A stretch of 33,095 nucleotides of DNA from Solirubrobacterales bacterium (lineage in GTDB: Bacteria > Actinomycetota > Thermoleophilia > Solirubrobacterales > Solirubrobacteraceae), in assembly GCA_003137075.1 (NCBI GenBank), contig PLES01000168.1:1-33095 (forward strand). The letters are read 5' to 3'. Made by a program: the position numbers and the translations under genes. A model generated the notes under the pieces. That model saw nothing but the letters and a program-made list of their open reading frames with translations, did not search any database and was not told the origin of the DNA. Shown piece after piece: positions 1 to 6,548 of the stretch (position 1 is the first letter of the stretch; every line of letters begins with the position of its first letter).

Positions 1-903
1 CCCCTCCTGCGCCAGGTACAGCAGAACGCCCTCGCCCTCGTCCTCGATCTGCGTCAGCGCCGAGGACAGCTGCTCACCGCAGTCGCAGCGCTCGGAATGG
101 AATACGTCGCCGGTCAGGCACTCCGAATGGACACGCACGAGCACGTCGGTGTGGCCGGCGACGTCACCCTTGACCAGCGCGATGTGGTGCTTGTCGTCCA
201 CCAGCGAGCGGTAGCCGACGGCCTGGAAGACGCCGAAAGCGGTCGGCAGGCGTGTTGAGACGACGCGCTCGACGAGCCGGTCGCGCCTGCGCCGGTAGGC
301 GATCAGATCCTTGATCGTGACCATCTTCAGCCCGTGATGTGCGCAGTAGCCGACGAGATCGGACAGCCTGGCCATCGAGCCGTCGTCGTTCATCACCTCG
401 CAGATGACGCCGGCCGGATACAGGCCCGCCAGCCGCGCGAGATCGACGCTGGCCTCGGTGTGGCCGGTGCGCTCCAGCACGCCTCCCGACTTTGCCTTGA
501 GCGGGCGCACGTGGCCCGGCTTGACGATGTCCTTGGCGCCCTTGGTCGGGTCGACGGCCACCTGCATGGTCCGCGCCTGGTCGTGCACGGAGATGCCGGT
601 TGTGACCCCTTCACGGGCCTCGATCGTGACTGTGAACGGGGTTTCATGAGCTGACTCGTTCTTGAGCGTCATCAGCTCCAGGTCGAGCTCGTCGCAGCGG
701 CCGGGCGTCAGCGTCAAGCAGATCCAACCGCCGGCCTGGCGGGTCATGAAGTTGATCGCGTCGGGCGTCACGAACTGAGCGGCCATCACCAGATCGCCCT
801 CGTTCTCACGCTCTTCGTCGTCGACGACGACGATCATCTTGCCATCAGCGATTTCTTCGATTGCCGCCTCAATGGTGGCGAAAGCTGTCCGGACGGTGCT
901 CAT
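1..903 (-). CDS. ribBA: RibBA bifunctional DHBP synthase / GTP cyclohydrolase II (3' end outside window)
   Basis: Bifunctional enzyme that feeds both riboflavin precursors: 3,4-dihydroxy-2-butanone 4-phosphate from ribulose 5-phosphate, and the pyrimidine precursor from GTP. I translated 301 codons from the ATG at 903 to the window edge without a stop. The N-terminal DHBP synthase domain (about 1-200) shows the acidic metal/substrate loop [11 protein letters not shown] (28-38) and RTGHTEA (145-151). The GTP cyclohydrolase II domain starts near 205 and shows the zinc ligands Cys262, Cys273 and Cys275 in the C-x10-C-x-C arrangement. The rest of the cyclohydrolase domain lies left of the window. 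Its ATG overlaps the ribE stop (ATGA), so it is translationally coupled to ribE. It is the last visible gene of a ribD-ribE-ribBA unit; ribH would be expected beyond the edge. Identification is secure; whether the cyclohydrolase half is complete cannot be seen. Confidence 0.97.
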   Translation of the reverse strand, partial: MSTVRTAFATIEAAIEEIADGKMIVVVDDEERENEGDLVMAAQFVTPDAINFMTRQAGGWICLTLTPGRCDELDLELMTLKNESAHETPFTVTIEAREGVTTGISVHDQARTMQVAVDPTKGAKDIVKPGHVRPLKAKSGGVLERTGHTEASVDLARLAGLYPAGVICEVMNDDGSMARLSDLVGYCAHHGLKMVTIKDLIAYRRRRDRLVERVVSTRLPTAFGVFQAVGYRSLVDDKHHIALVKGDVAGHTDVLVRVHSECLTGDVFHSERCDCGEQLSSALTQIEDEGEGVLLYLAQEG

Positions 904-1484
904 CGGTTGATCAGCCTTTCGACGTATTTAGCGACCACATCCACTTCCAAGTTCACGGTTGTTCCGGGCTCGGCCGCACCGAGGTTGGTACGTTCGAGCG
1001 TTTCGGGGATCAGTGAAACGGTAAAGGATCGGTCGTCTGTCTCAGCCACGGTCAGCGAAATGCCGTCGACCGTGATCGATCCCTTGTGCACGATGTAACG
1101 CATAACCTGCTCCGGCGCCGCGATCGTCACCCGGCTGCTGAAACCGTCCGGAGTGACCCCGGTTATCCGGCCAACACCGTCGACATGGCCCTGCACGATG
1201 TGGCCGCCGAAGCGGTCTGTCGCGCTCATCGCGAGCTCGAGATTGACCGGCGCGCCCTCAGCGATCTCGGCCAGTGAGGTGAGCCGCAGTGTCTCATTCA
1301 TGACGTCCGTGCTGAAGCGTGAGCCGCTGATCGCGGTTGCCGTCAGGCAGACGCCGTTGACCGAGACCGAGTCGCCCTCACCGATCTGCGGCGAAAGCTG
1401 CGTGGCGACATGGAGCCTGACGCCATCAGGCGAATGCTCGATCTCAACGATCTCTCCGAGGTCTGCGACTAGTCCCGTGAACAC
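900..1484 (-). CDS. ribE: Riboflavin synthase alpha subunit
   Basis: Catalyses dismutation of two 6,7-dimethyl-8-ribityllumazine molecules into riboflavin plus the pyrimidine precursor. The 194-residue protein has the usual length and the two tandem lumazine-binding barrels. Repeat 1 begins [10 protein letters not shown] (the family hallmark M/V-F-T-G-L-V) and repeat 2 begins near [12 protein letters not shown]. The longer open frame extending upstream to 1673 is ruled out because it runs into ribD and places the FTGLV hallmark internally. I chose the GTG at 1484, which puts FTGLV at residues 2-6. An AAGGAG Shine-Dalgarno lies about 10 nt upstream, within the last codons of ribD, and the start is only 4 nt after the ribD stop. 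The gene overlaps the ribBA start by 4 nt. Some species call this gene ribC; the symbol follows the E. coli usage. Confidence 0.95.
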   Translation of the reverse strand: MFTGLVADLGEIVEIEHSPDGVRLHVATQLSPQIGEGDSVSVNGVCLTATAISGSRFSTDVMNETLRLTSLAEIAEGAPVNLELAMSATDRFGGHIVQGHVDGVGRITGVTPDGFSSRVTIAAPEQVMRYIVHKGSITVDGISLTVAETDDRSFTVSLIPETLERTNLGAAEPGTTVNLEVDVVAKYVERLINR

Positions 1485-1488
1485 GTGC

Positions 1489-2628
1489 CTACCACTCCTT
1501 GATCCGGGCGCTGACGAGCAGATCGTCACCGATCGATTGACAGCCGAGTGTGAGTGAGCGGACGGCGTCGGCGACGACCTCGGCGCCTTCACTTTCGATC
1601 GGGTCGCGGGCCGAGCGCCCGCCGAGCACGAGCGGCGCGATGAACAACCGGATCTCATCGATCTCGCCGGCATCGAGAAAGGCGCCGGCGAGCTTGGGTC
1701 CGCCCTCGAGCAAGACCGAAGTGATCCCGTACTGGCCGAGCTGGTCGAGCGCCGAGCAGATCCGGGCCGGTCCGTTCTCGCCGGTGGCGACGATCACGTC
1801 GACGCCGTGCGCCGCCAGCGCGTCGGTGGCGGCCCGCTGGGCGGCGCGCGAGACAACGACGCTCAGCGGGATCGTCTCGATGTCGGCGAGCAGCCTGGCG
1901 CTGAGCGGCAGCTGCGCCATCGAGTCGAAGACCACGCGGCGAGGCTGGCGACCCGCGAGCTCGTGCGAATCGGAGCCGCCGGTGCGCGCGGTCAAAATCG
2001 GATCGTCGGCCAGCGCGGTTCCGATCCCTACGGCGATCGCGTCGACTTCGGCCCGCCACTTATGGACCAGCAGACGGCTTTCGTTGCCCGAGATCCACTT
2101 CGAGTCACCGCCGCGGGTCGCGACCTTGCCGTCGAGTGACATCGCAGACTTGAACAGCACCCAGGGGCGGCCGGTGCGCGCGTACTTGCGGAACGGCTGG
2201 TTCATCAGCCGTGCCTGGTCGGCTATCTCACCCTCGGCGATCACGACGTCAACGCCGTCGTCGCGCAAAATCCCGAGGCCGCGGCCGGCGGCGTGCGCGG
2301 ACGGATCTTCGGAAGCGACCACCACGCGCTTAATGCCCGCGTCGACGATCGCGTCGGTGCAGGGCGGCGTGCGTCCCTGATGACAGCACGGCTCAAGCGA
2401 GACGTAGATGGTCGCGCCACTGAGGTCGCGTCCGGCCGCGTCACGGATCGCTTCGACCTCAGCGTGCGGTCCCCCGACCTCACGGTGGAAGCCCTCACCG
2501 AGCGTCTCGCCATCCTTGACGATCACCGCACCGACCCGCGGATTCGGGTTCACGCTGGCGCCGCCGAGCTGCGCGAGCTCAATCGCACGGAGCAGGTGGC
2601 GGGCGTCGGTGTCCGTAGTGGTCGGCAC
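1489..2628 (-). CDS. ribD: RibD bifunctional pyrimidine deaminase / reductase
   Basis: Second and third steps of riboflavin synthesis: zinc-dependent deamination of the GTP-derived pyrimidine, then NADPH-dependent reduction of the ribosyl side chain. The 379-residue protein has the deaminase domain first (about 8-145), with the HAE zinc/proton-shuttle motif at 55-57 and the PCCHQGRTPPC zinc motif at 80-90. The reductase domain follows (about 150-375) with SLDGKVAT and a C-terminal LVLGG segment. The start is a GTG at 2628. No Shine-Dalgarno precedes it, but TATCCT sits 7 nt upstream, which suggests a leaderless transcript. It heads the ribD-ribE-ribBA unit, separated from rpe by 66 nt. Function is secure; the exact start is likely but not certain. 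Confidence 0.95.
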   Translation of the reverse strand: MPTTTDTDARHLLRAIELAQLGGASVNPNPRVGAVIVKDGETLGEGFHREVGGPHAEVEAIRDAAGRDLSGATIYVSLEPCCHQGRTPPCTDAIVDAGIKRVVVASEDPSAHAAGRGLGILRDDGVDVVIAEGEIADQARLMNQPFRKYARTGRPWVLFKSAMSLDGKVATRGGDSKWISGNESRLLVHKWRAEVDAIAVGIGTALADDPILTARTGGSDSHELAGRQPRRVVFDSMAQLPLSARLLADIETIPLSVVVSRAAQRAATDALAAHGVDVIVATGENGPARICSALDQLGQYGITSVLLEGGPKLAGAFLDAGEIDEIRLFIAPLVLGGRSARDPIESEGAEVVADAVRSLTLGCQSIGDDLLVSARIKEW

Positions 2629-2635
2629 GTTAAAC

Positions 2636-2641
2636 AGGATA
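2636..2641 (-). promoter_or_regulatory. Candidate -10 element of ribD
   Basis: TATCCT on the minus strand, 7 nt before the ribD GTG. It matches the actinobacterial TANNNT -10 consensus and would start transcription on or next to the start codon. No convincing -35 is visible and there is no Shine-Dalgarno. This is inference from spacing only. Confidence 0.4.
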
Positions 2642-2694
2642 GGTGGCCGAGCTCCGCGCGCCGCGAAAGCCGGTGCTGGCGTTTTGCAGCCTGA

Positions 2695-3384
2695 TTACGT
2701 GGGCCACGCGGCCACGGTAACCGCTGCGAAAGCGGCCGCGGGGTCGGCTGCCCCGAACACGGCGCTGCCGGCCACCAACAGGTTCGCACCCGATTCAGCC
2801 ACCGTGCGGGCGCTCTGCTCGTTGACGCCGCCGTCGACCTCAACGGCGATGCCAGCGGGCATCGCCGCGCGCAACACCTGAAGTTTTGCGAAAGAATGGG
2901 GGATCAGCGACTGGTTGCCCCAGCCAGGGTTCACGCTCATGCAAAGTGCGAGGTCGAGCACGCCCGCGGCGGCGACATCGGCGAGCACCGAGACCGCTGT
3001 GGCCGGGCAGATCGCGGCGCCGGCGCTGGCCCCGCCCTGGCGGATCACGTCAAGCGTGTAGTGCAGGTGCTGCGTCGCCTCGACGTGGACCGTGATCCCG
3101 TCCGCCCCGGCCTTGACGAAGTCCTCGACGTGACGCTCTGGCCGCTCGATCATCAGGTGCACGTCCAGGACCCCACCGGCGCTGTGAACCTGGTCGGCAA
3201 GTGCGGCGACGATGTTCGGGCCGAACGTGATCGGCGGTACGAAGTGACCGTCCATCACGTCAACGTGGATCACGCGCGCGCCGGCATCCATGACCTCGGC
3301 GACCTGTGCGCCAAGCCGCGTGAAGTCAGCGGCGAGGATCGACGGGGCTACGTTGTTTGCTTGAAACTGATGGGTGTCTGACAT
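2695..3384 (-). CDS. rpe: Ribulose-phosphate 3-epimerase
   Basis: Interconverts ribulose 5-phosphate and xylulose 5-phosphate in the pentose phosphate pathway; ribulose 5-phosphate is also the RibB substrate, which fits the riboflavin neighbours. The 229-residue TIM barrel shows the family signature blocks: APSILAADF near the N-terminus, HVDVMDGHFVPPITFGP with the metal-binding His and catalytic Asp, the DVHLMI strand, a NPGWGNQS phosphate-loop block where many relatives have NPGFGGQ, and EVDGGVN carrying the second catalytic Asp. It begins at an ATG with AGGA a few bases upstream, 12 nt after the stop of the zinc-ribbon gene, so the two are probably cotranscribed. The call is secure. Confidence 0.97.
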   Translation of the reverse strand: MSDTHQFQANNVAPSILAADFTRLGAQVAEVMDAGARVIHVDVMDGHFVPPITFGPNIVAALADQVHSAGGVLDVHLMIERPERHVEDFVKAGADGITVHVEATQHLHYTLDVIRQGGASAGAAICPATAVSVLADVAAAGVLDLALCMSVNPGWGNQSLIPHSFAKLQVLRAAMPAGIAVEVDGGVNEQSARTVAESGANLLVAGSAVFGAADPAAAFAAVTVAAWPT

Positions 3385-3396
3385 CGTTCCTGCGAA

Positions 3397-3624
3397 TCAG
3401 AGTTGTTGGAGCATGCTGCCTTGGCAGTGGTTGCACTGGACCATAGCTGTGCTTTCCATGCGAACGATCGTCGAATGCTCACCGCAGTTCGGACAGACCG
3501 ACAACAGCTCGAAGCGGCCCATGCAGTACAGGCAGCGATAGCGACCGGGTGTGGCGGTGGGGCGCAGCCACGGCTCGCCGCAGCCGGGGCAATCGGGGCC
3601 GAGCAACCGCTCTGTTTCGTTCAC
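3397..3624 (-). CDS. Small double zinc-ribbon protein of unknown function
   Basis: A 75-residue protein I cannot assign to a named family. It has four CxxC pairs: Cys12/15, Cys31/34, Cys44/47 and Cys64/67. They are spaced so that pairs 1+2 and 3+4 would each make a zinc ribbon, with aromatic and basic residues between them. There is no signal peptide or membrane segment, so it is probably cytosolic and may bind nucleic acid or protein. The start is a GTG at 3624 with TACGCT (a TANNNT -10) 6 nt upstream and no Shine-Dalgarno, again suggesting leaderless expression. It lies between rsmB (28 nt upstream) and rpe (12 nt downstream) and is codirectional with both. Conservation of the eight cysteines argues that it is a real gene; the role is unknown. 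Confidence 0.8.
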   Translation of the reverse strand: MNETERLLGPDCPGCGEPWLRPTATPGRYRCLYCMGRFELLSVCPNCGEHSTIVRMESTAMVQCNHCQGSMLQQL

Positions 3625-3630
3625 CGGTTA

Positions 3631-3636
3631 AGCGTA
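3631..3636 (-). promoter_or_regulatory. Candidate -10 element of the zinc-ribbon gene
   Basis: TACGCT on the minus strand, 6 nt before the GTG start at 3624, in the short gap after rsmB. It fits TANNNT with a leaderless start; no clear -35 is visible. Confidence 0.35.
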
Positions 3637-3652
3637 ACGGTCAGCGGGAAAA

Positions 3653-4978
3653 TCAGATAAGCGGAGCGTTAGGAGTATGCCGCAGCTTCGAAAGAAAAAA
3701 CCCGTCGGTGCCGTCCCGGCTCGGTAACAGTTGCCAGCGCCCGTCACTGACGAAGTCCCCACGGCGCTCGGCCAGAAAGGCGTCAACCACGTGCTCTCCT
3801 TCGGCCTTGGAGACCGTGCAGACCGAGTACACGAGGCTGCCGCCCGGCTTCAGCTGCGACGCCGCGGCGCGTAACAGCTCCGCCTGTTTGACGGCGAGCT
3901 CTCCGACATCAGCACGGCGCGGCTGCCAGCGCAGGTCTGGGCGCGATTGCAGCGTGCCGAGGCCGCTGCAGGGCGGGTCCACCAAAACGCGGTCAAACAG
4001 CTGCTCTGAGCTAAAACTGCGGGCATCGGCGTTGACGACCTGGACCGCCTGCGCTCCCATCAGCTCGCAGGTCTCCTGCAGCGCGCGTGCGCGGCCGGGA
4101 TGAACTTCAACCGCGGTGAGCTCGCCCTCGCCGCCCATTAGCGCGAACAGATGCGTTGTCTTGCCTCCAGGTGCCGCGCAGAGATCGAGCACGCGTTCCC
4201 CCGGCTGCGGGTCGAGCACCCGCGCGACCAGCATCGAGGCGCGCGACTGGGGCATGATCCGCCCCTGCTGCCAGAGCTCGGAGCCGTAAGCGTCAAAGGC
4301 GCCCGACAGCACCAGCCCCTCCGCGAGTTCGGGCAGCCCGTCCGCGCGTCCCCAGGCTGGAGCCGGTTGGGCCTGGGACGCCGGTGGCAGCGCCTCAAGC
4401 GTCGTGGCCAGATCGCCCCTGAGCGTGTTCACCCGCAACGCGTTCTCAGCGGGACGATTGACGCAGCTGAGCAGCGCCCGGGCCTCATCGGGACCGAGCT
4501 CCTCCCACCACAGCTCGGCGAGCCAGTCAGGCACCGAATGCAGCACGGCGGCGTGGGTCGCGGTCTTGTCGTCAAGCCTGTCGAGCAGCTTCTGGCCATC
4601 CCGGGTCGCGCGCCTAAGCACGGCGTTTACCAGCTGTGCGCCGCCCGGACTGGACGCCTTGGCAAGCTCGACGCTCTCGTTCACAGCGGCGTAGTCACTG
4701 ACGCCGCCGAGTAGCACGATCTGGAAGAGCCCGAGCCGGAGCGCGGCCAGCACCGGTGGGTCGAGCCCCTCGAGATCCCGCGTCACGAACTTGCTCAAGA
4801 TGTAGTCGAGCGTGCGCTTGCGCTGCACCGTTCCATAGACCAGAACTGTCGCCAGCGCGCGGTCGCGCTGGCTGAGGTCGGCGGCGGCCGTGTGCAAGGC
4901 CCGGTCGGCAAACGAGCCGTCCTCGAACACGCGCCGCAGCACCGTGAAGGCCGCGCGCCGTGACGGCGCCACGCTCAT
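3653..4978 (-). CDS. rsmB: 16S rRNA (cytosine-967-C5) methyltransferase RsmB
   Basis: SAM-dependent m5C methyltransferase acting on 16S rRNA. The 441-residue protein has an N-terminal NusB-like helical RNA-binding domain (about 5-130) followed by the methyltransferase domain. Visible motifs are the SAM loop LCAAPGGKTTH (266-276), motif IV DPPCSGLG (334-341) with the product-release Cys337, and motif VI YSVCT (384-388) with the catalytic nucleophile Cys387. This pair of cysteines is the hallmark of the RsmB/NOP2 class. Its ATG overlaps the fmt stop as ATGA, giving tight coupling with fmt, a very common bacterial order (def-fmt-rsmB). The specific target is inferred from the NusB fusion and context. 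Confidence 0.95.
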   Translation of the reverse strand: MSVAPSRRAAFTVLRRVFEDGSFADRALHTAAADLSQRDRALATVLVYGTVQRKRTLDYILSKFVTRDLEGLDPPVLAALRLGLFQIVLLGGVSDYAAVNESVELAKASSPGGAQLVNAVLRRATRDGQKLLDRLDDKTATHAAVLHSVPDWLAELWWEELGPDEARALLSCVNRPAENALRVNTLRGDLATTLEALPPASQAQPAPAWGRADGLPELAEGLVLSGAFDAYGSELWQQGRIMPQSRASMLVARVLDPQPGERVLDLCAAPGGKTTHLFALMGGEGELTAVEVHPGRARALQETCELMGAQAVQVVNADARSFSSEQLFDRVLVDPPCSGLGTLQSRPDLRWQPRRADVGELAVKQAELLRAAASQLKPGGSLVYSVCTVSKAEGEHVVDAFLAERRGDFVSDGRWQLLPSRDGTDGFFLSKLRHTPNAPLI

Positions 4979-5880
4979 CGCTTCAAGCCTCTTAGGTAGT
5001 CAGCGCCCGACATCGGCTTCTTTCCGGGGGGCTGGACAGTTGTGAGTTCGAGCGTTCCGTTGGCTGTACGCAGACGGGGCCAAGTCCCGTTGACGTCAAG
5101 TGCTGGCGCTGCGGCGCTCCCGTCGTCCGCCACGGAGGCTTTGAGCACGCCGAGACGGCTTCCGTCCGCGAGCTCTACGTAGCTGCCGATGTGCGGGCTG
5201 AGGGCTCTTACTCGTAGCGCTAGCTGCGCGGCGGGCTGGTTGGGGTCGAGGCGGCGGTCTTCGGCGGTGAGCTTTTCGGCGTAGGTGACGCCGGCCTCGT
5301 CCTGCGCTTCGAAGTTCTGGGCGAGCGTGCCGGCTTGAAGTTCGTCGAACGCTTGAACGATTAGGCGGCCGCTGATCTGCTCAAGCCGGGCGGCCAGGGT
5401 CGCGTAGTCGTCCTGCGGCCCGATCGGCGTCTCCGCGCGGAGCGCGACCGGGCCGCTGTCGAGGCCGGCGGTCAGCTCCATTATTGAGACGCCCGTGCGG
5501 CTATCTCCCGCGAGCATCGAGCGCTCGATCGGGGCGGCGCCACGCCACCTTGGCAGCAGCGACGGGTGCACGTTGAGGATCAGGCGGTCGCTGAGCAGCG
5601 GCTCCTTGATCAGCGCACCGAAGGCGCAGACGCAAAGCGCCTCAGGCTCCGCTTGCGCGATTCGGGCCCGCGCCTCATCGGTGTTGACCGACTCCGGCTG
5701 GTAGACGTCGATGCCAAGCTCTCGCGCGATCGTCACAGTCGGCGGTGGGGTCAGCTTGCGACCCCGGCCCTGGGGGCTATCGGGACGGCTGATCACGAGC
5801 GCCGGCCGATGCGGCGAGCCGGCGAGACTTCTGAGAACGGCACCGGCGAACTCCGAGGTGCCGAGGTATACGGTCCTCAC
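4975..5880 (-). CDS. fmt: Methionyl-tRNA formyltransferase
   Basis: Transfers a formyl group from 10-formyl-THF to initiator Met-tRNA. The 301-residue protein has the Rossmann-like catalytic domain (about 1-190) with the NVHPSLLPRWRGAAPI block; Asn103, His105 and Asp141 (in LDSGP) are the expected catalytic triad. A C-terminal OB-like tRNA-binding domain ends near GADYLRG. The GTG start at 5880 overlaps the def stop (GTGA), so formylation and deformylation enzymes are translationally coupled. Length and motifs are ordinary. Confidence 0.97.
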   Translation of the reverse strand: MRTVYLGTSEFAGAVLRSLAGSPHRPALVISRPDSPQGRGRKLTPPPTVTIARELGIDVYQPESVNTDEARARIAQAEPEALCVCAFGALIKEPLLSDRLILNVHPSLLPRWRGAAPIERSMLAGDSRTGVSIMELTAGLDSGPVALRAETPIGPQDDYATLAARLEQISGRLIVQAFDELQAGTLAQNFEAQDEAGVTYAEKLTAEDRRLDPNQPAAQLALRVRALSPHIGSYVELADGSRLGVLKASVADDGSAAAPALDVNGTWPRLRTANGTLELTTVQPPGKKPMSGADYLRGLKR

Positions 5881-6506
5881 CCGTCAGACCGCAGCTGCCA
5901 CTCACGCAAGGACTTCATAGCCTCCTTGCGTTGGTCGCGCGGCGTGCGGTCAAGGATCAGGACCCCGTCAAGGTGATCCATCTCGTGCTGGATCACGCGG
6001 GCCTCAAAGCCGGACGCCTCGACCACGATCTGCTCGCCGTAGGCGTCCTGGGCGCTGACGCGGACGTGGACCGCACGCTCGACCTCAACGTGCACGGTCT
6101 GCAGGCTCAGGCAGCCCTCCTCGGCGATCTCCTCTTCCTTCGAGGACCACTCGAGCTGGGGGTTGACGAGCACGCCGAGCGGACCACCGGATTGAACTCG
6201 GTAGACCAAGAGGCGATGCAGAACCCCAACCTGGGTCGCGGCGAGACCGACGCCTAGAGCATCGTCCATCAGCGCGCCCATACGCCCGACCTCACTGCGC
6301 AGCGCGTCGTCAAAGACCTCGATCGTGCGCGCCTTGGTCTTCAGGATCGGGTCGCCGAACTGGCGGACATAAACCAGTGCCGCGTCGCGCCGCGCGGCGA
6401 TCTCAGGGTCGAGCTGGGACTCGACGGCTTCCTCAGCCTCGGCCTCTTCCAGCTCAAGCTCTTGGGCCTGCGCGTGGTCCTCCAGCTTGTCGAGCGTCTC
6501 TGACAC
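5877..6506 (-). CDS. def: Peptide deformylase with acidic N-terminal extension
   Basis: Metal-dependent removal of the N-formyl group from nascent proteins. The three family motifs are present: GVGLAATQ (85-92; motif 1 with Thr where many enzymes have Pro), EEGCLSL (129-135, metal ligand Cys132) and HEMDH (174-178, two His ligands and catalytic Glu). At 209 residues it is longer than typical because residues 1-40 form a Glu/Ala-rich, probably disordered or helical leader, while the fold itself begins near residue 43. The start is a GTG at 6506 lacking a Shine-Dalgarno but with TAAACT 7 nt upstream, consistent with a leaderless transcript for def-fmt-rsmB. A shorter start would remove the acidic segment; no strong alternative is seen. 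Confidence 0.95.
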   Translation of the reverse strand: MSETLDKLEDHAQAQELELEEAEAEEAVESQLDPEIAARRDAALVYVRQFGDPILKTKARTIEVFDDALRSEVGRMGALMDDALGVGLAATQVGVLHRLLVYRVQSGGPLGVLVNPQLEWSSKEEEIAEEGCLSLQTVHVEVERAVHVRVSAQDAYGEQIVVEASGFEARVIQHEMDHLDGVLILDRTPRDQRKEAMKSLREWQLRSDG

Positions 6507-6513
6507 AGGCGGC

Positions 6514-6519
6514 AGTTTA
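6514..6519 (-). promoter_or_regulatory. Candidate -10 element of def-fmt-rsmB
   Basis: TAAACT on the minus strand, 7 nt before the def GTG, in the 42-nt gap after priA. Same geometry as the ribD candidate. No Shine-Dalgarno and no clear -35. Confidence 0.45.
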
Positions 6520-6548
6520 GTTGGCGGCCCAGAGGGACAGGGGCGTTA

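Noticed and set aside
1550-2380. 276-codon plus-strand frame
   Set aside because: Antisense to ribD, Ser/Ala/Arg-rich with no motifs; a GC-bias shadow.
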